The notes beneath the pieces were generated by a model. It saw only the letters and a list, made by a program, of their open reading frames with translations. It had not been told where the DNA came from and did no database searches. Shown here one piece after another: positions 27,185 through 35,088 of a stretch of DNA of 64,000 nucleotides; position 1 is the stretch's first letter, and the number at the start of each line of letters is the position of its first letter. The DNA lies in contig JANXBX010000006.1 in assembly GCA_025060595.1 (NCBI GenBank), positions 66,825 through 130,824 of the forward strand, written 5' to 3'. A program made the translations under genes and the position numbers. The stretch is from Synergistota bacterium. GTDB lineage: Bacteria > Synergistota > GBS-1.

Positions 27185-27213
27185 GCCCATACGGATAATA
27201 TACCCGCATGGGC
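27185..27213 (-). terminator. Terminator after tctA
   Basis: GCCCATACGG pairs with CCGCATGGGC (one mismatch) over a short loop; the reverse strand continues TCTTCTTTTATT. The stem closely resembles the hairpin at 34428-34460. Confidence 0.65.
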
Positions 27214-27234
27214 CACTATCCCTTCCAAACCTCT

Positions 27235-28692
27235 TTAAACTCCCTTCTTCACATATCTATACTGCAAAAGATAGCTTGCCACCACTAGCAGGATTATTAC
27301 AAGACTTATGGGACGAGTAAAGAAAGATATGAAAAGATTTCCAAGGCCACCAGAAATTATCAAAGCTTTTCTGAAGTTCGTCTCTATCATGGAACCAAGT
27401 ATTAAAGATAAAACTATGGGGCTGACGGGGAAACCACCTTTTTCCATAGCATATCCAAGAAGGCCAAATATGATCATAAAAAGGACATCATAAACGTTGT
27501 TTTGCAGAGCATAAGAACCAACGATGCAAAGTACGGAAATAAACGGAATCAAGAACCACTTAGGAAGGTTCAACATCCTAAGCATCAAGTTGCTTCCAAG
27601 AATACCAAGAACATAAGCGAAAATCGTTCCTATAACTAGAAAAACAAGTATCATATAAAAATAATGTCTTTCCGTTAGCATAAAGGTAGGACCTGGTAAT
27701 AACCCATGAAGGTAGAAAGAACCCAACATAACAGCTGTAACAGAATCACCGGGTATTCCAAGAGTTAAAAGGGTTGTTATAGCTCCACCAATAGCAGCAT
27801 CATTGGCTATTTCAGGTGCAGCAACTCCCTCATAAGCTCCCTCACCAAAAGGTCTGGTTGGTTCCTTTATCAGCTGTTTTGAAACACCATAAGATACCAA
27901 CGCTCCTATGTCTCCACCAGTTCCAGGAAGCAGCCCTATTATAGCCCCTATAGGGGCAGACCAGATAAAACATTTGGCTACCTTTTTAAAAACATCAAAT
28001 CTAGGGAATAACCCTCTAAGGTTGAAATAAAATCCCTCAACTTTAAAAGATCTCCTGCTACTTAGCTGGACAAACACCTCCTTCATACCAAAAAGACCAA
28101 TCATTGCAACGATGTAGTTTATCCCGCCCCCTAGAGCAGTTATACCAAAGGTAAATCTCATTAAGCCTGTTATGGGATCCATACCTACAAAGGCTATTAT
28201 TAAACCCAAACAGGCCGCTGCCAGCCCCTTAAGCATACTCCCCTTACTTAAAACGGAAACAAGAGTTAAACCCCAAAGACACATCAAGAAGTACTCATGA
28301 TCTCCAAACCTTAAAGCAAATTTTCCAATAATGGGGCCAAGAACAGCAAGAAAGAGTATCCCAAAAAAACCACCAAGTAAGCTTACAAACATGGAAAGGC
28401 CTAAGGCAGTATCTGCTTCCCCTTTCTGCTTTAAGGGATAACCATCGAATACTGTGGCTACTGCAGCAGCAGTTCCAGGAATGTTCAAAGTGATAGCTGA
28501 GATAGAACCTCCCATAACTCCTCCACAGAAGGCACCTATTATAAAAGCCAAAGCATCCATCATATGCCAGCCAAAGGTTAAGGAGACGACCAGAACCATA
28601 GTCATGGTCACCGTTAAACCAGGCAGTGCCCCCATTATTAACCCAATGATTGTTCCTATCAAGATGTACACAAGAAGAAGAATTATACTCAT
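27235..28692 (-). CDS. tctA: Tripartite tricarboxylate transporter permease TctA
   Basis: The 485-residue large permease of a TTT system, with about 11 membrane helices. Typical motifs are GLIMGALPGLTVTMTMVLVV, IGAFCGGVMGGSISAITLNI and GLLPGTGGDIGALVSYGVSK, plus TLGIPGDSVTAVMLGSFYLH. With TctB and TctC it imports a carboxylate driven by an ion gradient. The substrate is unknown; the operon suggests an organic acid activated to a CoA thioester. Confidence 0.95.
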   Translation of the reverse strand: MSIILLLVYILIGTIIGLIMGALPGLTVTMTMVLVVSLTFGWHMMDALAFIIGAFCGGVMGGSISAITLNIPGTAAAVATVFDGYPLKQKGEADTALGLSMFVSLLGGFFGILFLAVLGPIIGKFALRFGDHEYFLMCLWGLTLVSVLSKGSMLKGLAAACLGLIIAFVGMDPITGLMRFTFGITALGGGINYIVAMIGLFGMKEVFVQLSSRRSFKVEGFYFNLRGLFPRFDVFKKVAKCFIWSAPIGAIIGLLPGTGGDIGALVSYGVSKQLIKEPTRPFGEGAYEGVAAPEIANDAAIGGAITTLLTLGIPGDSVTAVMLGSFYLHGLLPGPTFMLTERHYFYMILVFLVIGTIFAYVLGILGSNLMLRMLNLPKWFLIPFISVLCIVGSYALQNNVYDVLFMIIFGLLGYAMEKGGFPVSPIVLSLILGSMIETNFRKALIISGGLGNLFISFFTRPISLVIILLVVASYLLQYRYVKKGV

Positions 28693-28709
28693 CCTAATCC
28701 CTCCTTACG

Positions 28710-29210
28710 CTACGGTAAAGCAACTAAAAAGATCTTATTAAAAACAATATCTATTGAGTACACGATACAGAGAGACATGGCAAGAAGAATTACAGTCTTC
28801 TTTAAGATATTCCCATTAAGCTCGTTCCCAGAAAAAGCGAACATCGTTCCCATACAGAAAATCAGCGTAGTAAGTTTAAAGTGAAGCTTCTCCACAACCA
28901 TAACATACACCACGAGCGCAAGGAAATATAATATAACAGTCCGCAAGTCCCTCATGTTAGCGAGATGAGTTTCTCTATCGATTTTATGCTCTTTCCAAAA
29001 CTTAAACTGAGTTATCAATATAGATAACAATAGAATCAAAAGCGTAACAGCAACCAAAAAAGGAAAGATCAAGGGAGAATCAATAGTCAATAAAGGAATG
29101 TTATCAACTTTATTGAAAGTGTAAAGGCTATAAAAAACAAGGGAATTCGCAACAAACATAACAACTAAGGTTACTATGTCTAATAGCCTAGAGTAATCCA
29201 TCACCCTCAC
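28710..29210 (-). CDS. tctB: Tripartite tricarboxylate transporter small subunit TctB
   Basis: A 166-residue protein with four membrane helices, the size and layout of TctB (DUF1468): helices at about residues 10-30, 45-65, 90-110 and 135-155. It starts at a GTG just after AGAAGG (an ATG three codons later is possible) and ends 17 bp before tctA. It is weakly conserved in sequence, as usual for this family, so context carries much of the call. Confidence 0.85.
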   Translation of the reverse strand: MRVMDYSRLLDIVTLVVMFVANSLVFYSLYTFNKVDNIPLLTIDSPLIFPFLVAVTLLILLLSILITQFKFWKEHKIDRETHLANMRDLRTVILYFLALVVYVMVVEKLHFKLTTLIFCMGTMFAFSGNELNGNILKKTVILLAMSLCIVYSIDIVFNKIFLVALP

Positions 29211-29215
29211 CTTCT

Positions 29216-29389
29216 CTAAGCTTTTTCTTCAATAGCCTCGCTTGGACAAACGCTCTTACAGGCATAACACTCCACACACAAATTCACATTTATATAAGCC
29301 TTACCATCAACCATTTGAGTTGCACCAGTTCCGCAGACCGCAATACAAGCTTCACAAGCTTCGCACTTACTAACATTGACTACCAGCAT
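29216..29389 (-). CDS. Small 2[4Fe-4S] ferredoxin embedded in the TTT operon
   Basis: A 57-residue ORF starting MLVVNVSKCEACEACIAVCG with a second motif VNLCVECYACKSVCPSEAIE. Both CxxCxxCxxxC clusters are complete; the first is followed by Gly instead of the usual Pro. An ATG with a GGGGGAAT ribosome site precedes it, and its stop lies 5 bp before the tctB start. A ferredoxin between TctC and TctB is not part of a standard TTT system. It is a candidate electron carrier for the aldehyde:ferredoxin oxidoreductase or nitroreductase encoded upstream (inference). Confidence 0.88.
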   Translation of the reverse strand: MLVVNVSKCEACEACIAVCGTGATQMVDGKAYINVNLCVECYACKSVCPSEAIEEKA

Positions 29390-29429
29390 TGATTATTCCC
29401 CCTTTTAAGTATCCTCCGCGTTTTAAAAT

Positions 29430-29464
29430 AGGCTCACCCCTCTTTAAAAGGGAGGGGTGAGCCT
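29430..29464 (-). terminator. Intercistronic terminator between tctC and the ferredoxin/tctBA genes
   Basis: A 13-bp stem (AGGCTCACCCCTC / GAGGGGTGAGCCT) over a 9-base loop; on the reverse strand it is followed by ATTTTAAAA. It probably lets the binding protein be made in excess over the permease. Confidence 0.7.
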
Positions 29465-29478
29465 TTAAATCTCAAAAT

Positions 29479-30489
29479 TTATTTAGGCCTCTTTATGCCG
29501 AAATCCTCTGGTGACTTCTTAGCAACGCCAGCATCGTAAAGAAGCCAGGCGGCCTTAGCCGTCCAGTTTTTAACATACTCATAAGCATAAGGACCAGAGT
29601 AATCCAAAGGCACCAGGAAGAATTTCTTGCAATACTCAAGCCATCTTGGGTCTTTCGCAGCTTCATCCATAGCCTTCGTTAAGACCTCTACAACCTCTTG
29701 TGGAACACCTCTTGGGGCAAAGAGCCCAAAGTAAGGACCATAAGGCAAATGCTTAGCAAGAGATGGGAAAGCCTTACCCATAGGAGTAACGTCCAAGCCT
29801 GGGACAGGTTCGTTAGTGAAGGAAGCCAATATCTTTATCATCTTACTCTGGTGAGCTTCGATCATCTGCTGAACCATCTCTATAGTAGAATCAACATGGC
29901 CACCCATACAAGCAGTTACAGCTGGCTTTCCACCCTGATAAGGAACAAAGGTGAATTTGCAACCAAGTTCCTTCTCCAAAAGAAGTCCACAAACATGAGG
30001 AACAGTAGCCGGACCAGCGGTACTCAACTTAAGCTTTCCAGGATTCTCTTTAGCATACTTTATAAACTCCTCTACGGTATTAAAGGGAGAATTAGGAGGA
30101 ACAGCTACCACAGGAATAGCTTCAGCTACAAGTCTAATTGGGATAAAATCTATGTAAGGACTTAACTCGGCTGTTCCCATAACCTGCCAAGTAGACATCG
30201 CTTCAGAACCAAACATTAAGGTATAACCATCCTTTGGACGAGACATAACCTGTGAAGCAGCTATAGCGCTTGCAGCTCCAGGGACATTCGTAATCCCGAT
30301 TCCAACACCAAGCTTCTCCTGAAGTATGGGGAGTATACCACGAGCAATAACATCAGTAGCACCACCCGCAGGGAAACCAACAAAGACAGTAATAGGTTTT
30401 TCAGGATACTTCGCATAAGAGCTCGTAACAAAGCCCAAAGCCAAAACCACCATCAAGGCCACCAAACCTAATACCACTACCTTACGCAT
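29479..30489 (-). CDS. tctC: TTT-system solute-binding protein TctC
   Basis: A 336-residue periplasmic binding protein with an N-terminal signal peptide (RKVVVLGLVALMVVLALGFV). Typical TctC/BUG segments follow: YPEKPITVFVGFPAGGATDV, GIGITNVPGAASAIAASQVM, SRPKDGYTLMFGSEAM and KLKLSTAGPATVPHVCGLLL. It delivers a carboxylate to TctAB. A strong hairpin after the gene separates it from the permease genes. Confidence 0.94.
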   Translation of the reverse strand: MRKVVVLGLVALMVVLALGFVTSSYAKYPEKPITVFVGFPAGGATDVIARGILPILQEKLGVGIGITNVPGAASAIAASQVMSRPKDGYTLMFGSEAMSTWQVMGTAELSPYIDFIPIRLVAEAIPVVAVPPNSPFNTVEEFIKYAKENPGKLKLSTAGPATVPHVCGLLLEKELGCKFTFVPYQGGKPAVTACMGGHVDSTIEMVQQMIEAHQSKMIKILASFTNEPVPGLDVTPMGKAFPSLAKHLPYGPYFGLFAPRGVPQEVVEVLTKAMDEAAKDPRWLEYCKKFFLVPLDYSGPYAYEYVKNWTAKAAWLLYDAGVAKKSPEDFGIKRPK

Positions 30490-30566
30490 GAAATGCCACC
30501 CCCTTCTTTATTTTTAAGATTTAGACAATGAAAAGCTTTCCCTCCCTCTCCCTCTATCACCCCCTT

Positions 30567-31328
30567 TTATATGTACATGCGTTGAGGATCGATCTTTTTC
30601 CTAAGAAGATCAATTTCCTCGGCAGTAGGCTCATCAGTAGTTTTAACTCCGCTCGATAAATCTAAAGCGACTCCTGTATTTTGAATAACATCTTCAGGCT
30701 TTACACCAGGATGAATAGAGAGAACCTTAATAGCCTTGGTCTTCTCATCAAAACCAAAGACACATAGGTTTGTTATTATTTTTACATCCTCAGGTACAGG
30801 AAGCCCCTCCTCCTTCCTGCTATCATAGCCCCTTAGATATCCTACGCTCGTTAGATAATCTAAGCTATCCACTATCTTTCTCTTCTCGTGCCTCATCATT
30901 ATAAGAAGCCTCCTAGCCATTGTAGCCATATCTGCAGCTCCACCGCTACCATTTATATGCCTTGTACCTTTCTCCGTTTTAACAAGCGTGCTGTTTATAT
31001 TCCCATATTTATCAACCTGAAGCCCTCCCAAAAACCCAACATCTATCAGGCCCTTCTGAAGAATAGCTCCCAGCGTACCGACGAAGCTTGTAAAGTGCTC
31101 AGCTTTATACCAAAGCCTTGGATCAGCAACTCCCACTCCCATCTCTTCAGCCTCAGGATTAATAACCCCTATTTCATAAATTATCGTTAAATTAGGAGCG
31201 TGAGTGTTTTGAGCAAGTAAAGCAGCTATCTGAGGCAAACCCAATCCTACAACTACATTCTCCCCATCCCTTAAAAGCCTTGCGGCCGTAACCGCCATTA
31301 ACTCATTAGTTGTGTAAGGTAAAGACAC
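30567..31328 (-). CDS. CoA-transferase subunit B (glutaconate/3-oxoacid type)
   Basis: A 253-residue beta subunit of a family I CoA-transferase: NELMAVTAARLLRDGENVVV, GLGLPQIAALLAQNTHAPNL, TIIYEIGVINPEAEEMGVG and VGFLGGLQVDKYGNINST. It ends with PGVKPEDVIQNTGVALDL, typical of GctB-like proteins. With subunit A it would move CoA between an acyl-CoA and a free acid, activating the carboxylate imported by TctABC. Confidence 0.88.
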   Translation of the reverse strand: MSLPYTTNELMAVTAARLLRDGENVVVGLGLPQIAALLAQNTHAPNLTIIYEIGVINPEAEEMGVGVADPRLWYKAEHFTSFVGTLGAILQKGLIDVGFLGGLQVDKYGNINSTLVKTEKGTRHINGSGGAADMATMARRLLIMMRHEKRKIVDSLDYLTSVGYLRGYDSRKEEGLPVPEDVKIITNLCVFGFDEKTKAIKVLSIHPGVKPEDVIQNTGVALDLSSGVKTTDEPTAEEIDLLRKKIDPQRMYI

Positions 31329-31341
31329 CTCAAATCACCCC

Positions 31342-32241
31342 TTAATAACCATATACTGGATCCGCCTTTATCTTATTCAATCGTCTAACGCCACCCACTT
31401 TTTCCAAAAATTCCTCAAAATCCTTAGTACCTAAAATGTACTCATCAACAAATTTCTTAAATTTTTCCCCGTCCTTACTAACCTCAGCATATTCTTCAAG
31501 CATCTCCTTGTCATAGTCATAGCACTTGTACACAGCGTTAGGAAAAGCCCCAAAAGGTACCTCAGCAACAGCATGAACATAAACGCTGGGTATAATGACC
31601 TTTTCAGGATGTCTCTTAACAAACTCAGTTGAAACTACCTTTTCAACAGTAACGAATAACTTTTTCGCAGACTTTGCAGTCTCCACATCCCAATAAGGGC
31701 CTTCAATGATAACGTTACCCTTTTCATCGGCATATTGAGCGTGAATAATCGCAAAATCCGGTTGAAGAGCCTTAAGATATACATACTTTTCACCATCAAA
31801 AGGAGATCTCTCAACCCTAACGGCGTCATCCTTTTTCTCAAGCAAGACTTTAAGCATTTCGGTTCCCAACAAGTATTTTGTAGGAATAAATGGTATACCC
31901 ATAGATCCTGCTAAAAACCTCAAAGCCATACTTGTTCCACTATACTCCCTAACATCTATCAATTTTTTATCTATAGCCTCGTTAATTCTCTCAAGCCTCC
32001 CAAATCTATCAAGAGAACCAGCACTGTACTCGAGTCTCTTAACTAATCCCGCCCCAACAAGAAGATCTGTCTCCATACCGCCCACTATTTGGTATACAGT
32101 TAGATTCTTCTTACCCTGCCTTATAAGCTCAAAAACGAAGGCCACAGGATTCCTCGTTATAGCGAAACCACCTAGAGCTATATGAGCACCATCGGGAATC
32201 TCAGCTACGATATCCTTTAAAGCTCTCACCTTGCTGTTCAA
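31342..32241 (-). CDS. CoA-transferase subunit A (glutaconate/3-oxoacid type)
   Basis: A 299-residue alpha subunit: GAHIALGGFAITRNPVAFVF near residue 20 is the glycine-rich CoA site, followed by QIVGGMETDLLVGAGLVKRL, RFLAGSMGIPFIPTKYLLGT and IIHAQYADEKGNVIIEGPYW. It lies 13 bp before subunit B and just after the small Cys-rich protein gene. The acid cannot be named from sequence. Confidence 0.88.
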   Translation of the reverse strand: MNSKVRALKDIVAEIPDGAHIALGGFAITRNPVAFVFELIRQGKKNLTVYQIVGGMETDLLVGAGLVKRLEYSAGSLDRFGRLERINEAIDKKLIDVREYSGTSMALRFLAGSMGIPFIPTKYLLGTEMLKVLLEKKDDAVRVERSPFDGEKYVYLKALQPDFAIIHAQYADEKGNVIIEGPYWDVETAKSAKKLFVTVEKVVSTEFVKRHPEKVIIPSVYVHAVAEVPFGAFPNAVYKCYDYDKEMLEEYAEVSKDGEKFKKFVDEYILGTKDFEEFLEKVGGVRRLNKIKADPVYGY

Positions 32242-32256
32242 AACAGGTTCACCTCC

Positions 32257-32697
32257 TTAACTCTTAACGACCTCGGAGGTGCCCATCTTCGCAAGGGTTA
32301 TCTTACAATCGCCATCTTCAACTTCAACAGGCAAAAGCTCAGGAGCAAGCCCACTATTAAGCTCCATAGAGTACATGAAAATATTAGCTATAGGACAGGA
32401 AAGAGGATTAATCTTAGAGCTTAAGAAAGCGTCTCTTACATTTTTCAAGCAACATCCCTTTATCTTCATCTTAAGAGTATAGTTATCCTCTTCAAATTCC
32501 ACTTCACCACAGAACCCGCTTTCCTTCAACCATTTCTTTATCGTCTCTCTATCCTTGATACCTTCACCAAGCTTATCCTTAGCGAAGGCAACACCAACTC
32601 TCGTAAGCCTATAACGAGCTCCCTTCCCACGTTCATTCCAAAACTCTTTCTGAACCTCAAAAACCAAATTCTCCATAAACTTTTCAAATAAACTCAT
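32257..32697 (-). CDS. Uncharacterised Cys-containing protein between CoA-transferase and nitroreductase genes
   Basis: A 146-residue protein I cannot assign. The start is the ATG giving MSLFEKFMENLVFEVQKEFW because a strong AAAGGAGG lies 8 bases before it; an upstream in-frame start would overlap the nitroreductase gene. It has a basic N-terminal half, a cysteine pair in MKIKGCCLKNVRDAFLSS and a further cysteine in NPLSCPIANIFMYSMELNSG. The arrangement recalls small-molecule-binding V4R-like folds, but this is a weak impression. Its place in the operon suggests a pathway-specific enzyme or ligand-binding protein. Confidence 0.6.
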   Translation of the reverse strand: MSLFEKFMENLVFEVQKEFWNERGKGARYRLTRVGVAFAKDKLGEGIKDRETIKKWLKESGFCGEVEFEEDNYTLKMKIKGCCLKNVRDAFLSSKINPLSCPIANIFMYSMELNSGLAPELLPVEVEDGDCKITLAKMGTSEVVKS

Positions 32698-32717
32698 TCG
32701 ATTTACCTCCTTTCGAA

Positions 32718-33377
32718 TCACTCGGAGTAGTAAGGCTTACCAAACTTCTCGCTAAAAACTATGTCCTTAAGAGCTAACCTTGGTCGAGGATTGGGCATTC
32801 TTGCAGGCTTACCTATAGATATTATGCTTATTACCTTATAGTCCTCCGGTATCTCAAAATAGGTCCTTACCTTCTCTTCATCCCTCACATCTATGCAAGG
32901 AGCAATAACCCAACAGGCTCCCAAGCCCAGACTTGCAACCGCAAGAAGGATATTCTCTATAGCCGCAGAGGTATCGTAAGGAAGATCCCAAACATCCTTT
33001 CTACCTATGACCATAAGTATCAAATCTCCTTGACTTACGAACCCAGATACATCACCAGATGTAAGCTTCTTAAAAGCAGCTAATTTCTTCTGTTCATCCT
33101 GAAGCCCTTTGAATCTCTCTTGCATGTGCTTACTTAAAAATTCACCCGTAAACCTTCTTCCACTTGCCTTCTTTGACACATCTGCCAAGAACTTTTTCCC
33201 TTCCTCATCCCTAACGATTATGAACCTCCAAGGCTGAGCATTTTCACCAGAAGGTGCCCAACGGGCGCATTCCAATATAAACCTTAAATCTTCTTCAGAT
33301 ACTTTTTCCGGAGTATAATCCCTTACACTTCTTCTCTCGTAAACCACTTGAAAAAACGTATCTTTTCTTGAATCCAC
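32718..33377 (-). CDS. Nitroreductase-family flavoprotein
   Basis: A 219-residue FMN-dependent nitroreductase-fold protein. RRSVRDYTPEKVSEEDL and ARWAPSGENAQPWRFIIVRD form the FMN site, and ENILLAVASLGLGACWVIAP is the second signature. Members reduce nitro groups, enones, flavins or dehalogenate aromatics using NAD(P)H. Here it could reduce an unsaturated or ring intermediate of the imported acid (inference). It sits 20 bp upstream of the small unknown gene. Confidence 0.88.
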   Translation of the reverse strand: MDSRKDTFFQVVYERRSVRDYTPEKVSEEDLRFILECARWAPSGENAQPWRFIIVRDEEGKKFLADVSKKASGRRFTGEFLSKHMQERFKGLQDEQKKLAAFKKLTSGDVSGFVSQGDLILMVIGRKDVWDLPYDTSAAIENILLAVASLGLGACWVIAPCIDVRDEEKVRTYFEIPEDYKVISIISIGKPARMPNPRPRLALKDIVFSEKFGKPYYSE

Positions 33378-33418
33378 AATCGCTCCCTCCTTGCCTAAAT
33401 TTTATGGCAGGGTTACCC

Positions 33419-34378
33419 CTAAAAGCGAGGTAACCCCAAGGAATAAAGGCTTTTTCCACCTCTACGAGGCCCTTTCAACAATGCCTCAACTTCCTTCTCA
33501 TCTCTTTCTGTTAAGTACTTAGCGTCAGGAAGCTTGCCAGGCGGGAATCTCTCCAATATATCGTTGTGAAGCTTAATAAGATAATCTATAATCTTGTCCA
33601 CAGCGTTATAAGCCTTTTCAGCTCTGGCTAAAGATGGCTTTCCGATAACCCCCTGAGGATAAACCATAAGCTCCAAACCACCCATACCCACTTGAGCATG
33701 ACCAGGTATGGGATATTGATATATATCCCCACCTTTATCTACATGCCCCTCGGGCATAAATCCCCACGGCTCAGAGTCCTCCATATGCTCAGGCTCGTTC
33801 ATCTCGGGAAAGAGAGCTAAAGATATAGAGGCTTCAACCTCATCTGCATGCCTAAAGGGGGTGTCCCATGGCCCACCGTGAGCTTTATCTTTAAGCTCAT
33901 TTGCTACAACCGTTGGCCAGTTAACCATACATATTATCGCAGGAACTTGATATTGCTTCCAGAAAGCTTGTATAGCAAGAGGAATAACATACTCTTGACC
34001 ATGACCATTAAGAAGGATTTGCTTTCTAAAACCCGCGTTCCAGTAACCAGCTATAACTGACATAAGATAGGGAATAAACACCTCATCGGGAACAATGACA
34101 GTACCAGGCTGACCTACCTGATTCCATGGGTGAGAGCCAAACCAAATAGGCTGTGATACAGTACAACCCGTTTCCTTCGCAACAGTTTCAGCGATCCTTG
34201 TAACTATAAAAGTATCCTCTCCAAAACACTGTCCCTTACCGTGATTTTCCGTACAGCCTACAGGAATTATTATGATATCGTTCTTCTTAAGTCTTTCCTC
34301 TACCTGACGCCAGGTCATATTTTGAAAGTATATACCATCAGCTTTATCCATGGAGCCTGTAGAGTATTTATATCTCAT
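33419..34378 (-). CDS. Creatininase-family amidohydrolase
   Basis: About 320 residues, using the ATG 8 bases after GGAGGAGG rather than the GTG inside that site. The metal motifs of the creatininase family are present: PVGCTENHGKGQCFGEDTF (Glu, His, Asp), ILLNGHGQEYVIPLAI and TPFRHADEVEASISLALFPE. The family hydrolyses cyclic amides (creatinine, formamidopyrimidines) or related rings. The surrounding genes point to ring opening in a catabolic route. A hairpin (GGGTTACC / GGTAACCC) overlaps its stop codon. Confidence 0.85.
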   Translation of the reverse strand: MRYKYSTGSMDKADGIYFQNMTWRQVEERLKKNDIIIIPVGCTENHGKGQCFGEDTFIVTRIAETVAKETGCTVSQPIWFGSHPWNQVGQPGTVIVPDEVFIPYLMSVIAGYWNAGFRKQILLNGHGQEYVIPLAIQAFWKQYQVPAIICMVNWPTVVANELKDKAHGGPWDTPFRHADEVEASISLALFPEMNEPEHMEDSEPWGFMPEGHVDKGGDIYQYPIPGHAQVGMGGLELMVYPQGVIGKPSLARAEKAYNAVDKIIDYLIKLHNDILERFPPGKLPDAKYLTERDEKEVEALLKGPRRGGKSLYSLGLPRF

Positions 34379-34427
34379 AAACTGCACCTCCTCCCCTTAT
34401 AGAAACACCATACCAAGCGTGACAAAA

Positions 34428-34460
34428 CCCATACGGATTTACTTATTCTACCCGTATGGG
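34428..34460 (-). terminator. Terminator after the AOR-MoaD-cupin genes
   Basis: CCCATACGG pairs perfectly with CCGTATGGG over a 15-base loop; the reverse strand continues TTTTG. It splits the AOR-MoaD-cupin part from the creatininase-to-tctA part. Confidence 0.65.
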
Positions 34461-34469
34461 CCTTTGAAA

Positions 34470-34838
34470 TTACTTCGCTAAGTGTTCAGGAAGCGGTGGA
34501 GAATAAGCCCAGACAAGCTTTATAGGCTCATCTCCCGTATTAATTATCTCGTGCTTTACCCCACACGGAGCAAATATAGCTGTTCCTGGTGTAAGCTCGT
34601 ACTCACCGTAACCCTCGACTATAAGCTTTCCTCTACCAGAGATAATAAACATCGCTTCCTCATGACCCTCATGACAATGGGCAGGAATCCTACTTCCCAC
34701 CTCTGTAACATTTACCCCCATAGAAATCTTAGTAGCTCCTACAGTCTTATTACATATAAGAACCTTAGAGACCCTAGGAGGAACCCTCTTTACTCCTTCA
34801 ACTTCACTTTCATGAACAGTGAATTTAGCCATCTTCAT
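34470..34838 (-). CDS. Small cupin-domain protein
   Basis: A 122-residue single cupin. Metal-ligand motif 1 is IPAHCHEGHEEAMFIISGRG and motif 2 is APCGVKHEIINTG. Such proteins can be metal-dependent isomerases, dioxygenases or binding proteins. It lies 22 bp after the MoaD-like gene in the aldehyde oxidoreductase cluster. The natural substrate is not apparent. Confidence 0.85.
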   Translation of the reverse strand: MKMAKFTVHESEVEGVKRVPPRVSKVLICNKTVGATKISMGVNVTEVGSRIPAHCHEGHEEAMFIISGRGKLIVEGYGEYELTPGTAIFAPCGVKHEIINTGDEPIKLVWAYSPPLPEHLAK

Positions 34839-34860
34839 CTACCCCTTTCCTCTAGAAGTT

Positions 34861-35085
34861 TTAACCTCCAAGATATACGGGAAAAATCTCTACCTTATCC
34901 CCATCTTTTAAAAGGTAATCTATATCTTGCCATTTACCGTTCACGGTAACTATTCCCACTTGATCCACAGGAACTCCCATATTCACAAGCAAATCTCCTA
35001 TCTTAAGGCCATTTTTAACCTCTATTTCCCTTTCCTCAGCCCTGGCATACTTTTTAAGATAAAGGTGAAACCTTACTTTTACCAT
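34861..35085 (-). CDS. MoaD/ThiS-family small sulfur carrier
   Basis: A 74-residue ubiquitin-fold protein ending in the required Gly-Gly (KVEIFPVYLGG). The N-terminus reads VKVRFHLYLKKYAR and the core GDKVEIFP is typical. MoaD-like carriers supply sulfur for molybdopterin or tungstopterin. It lies 3 bp downstream of the aldehyde:ferredoxin oxidoreductase gene, a pairing well known for tungsten AOR enzymes. Confidence 0.9.
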   Translation of the reverse strand: MVKVRFHLYLKKYARAEEREIEVKNGLKIGDLLVNMGVPVDQVGIVTVNGKWQDIDYLLKDGDKVEIFPVYLGG

Positions 35086-35088
35086 ATC

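Noticed and set aside
29698-30165. Plus-strand frame of 155 codons
   Set aside because: Antisense to tctC, with no recognisable domain or ribosome site.
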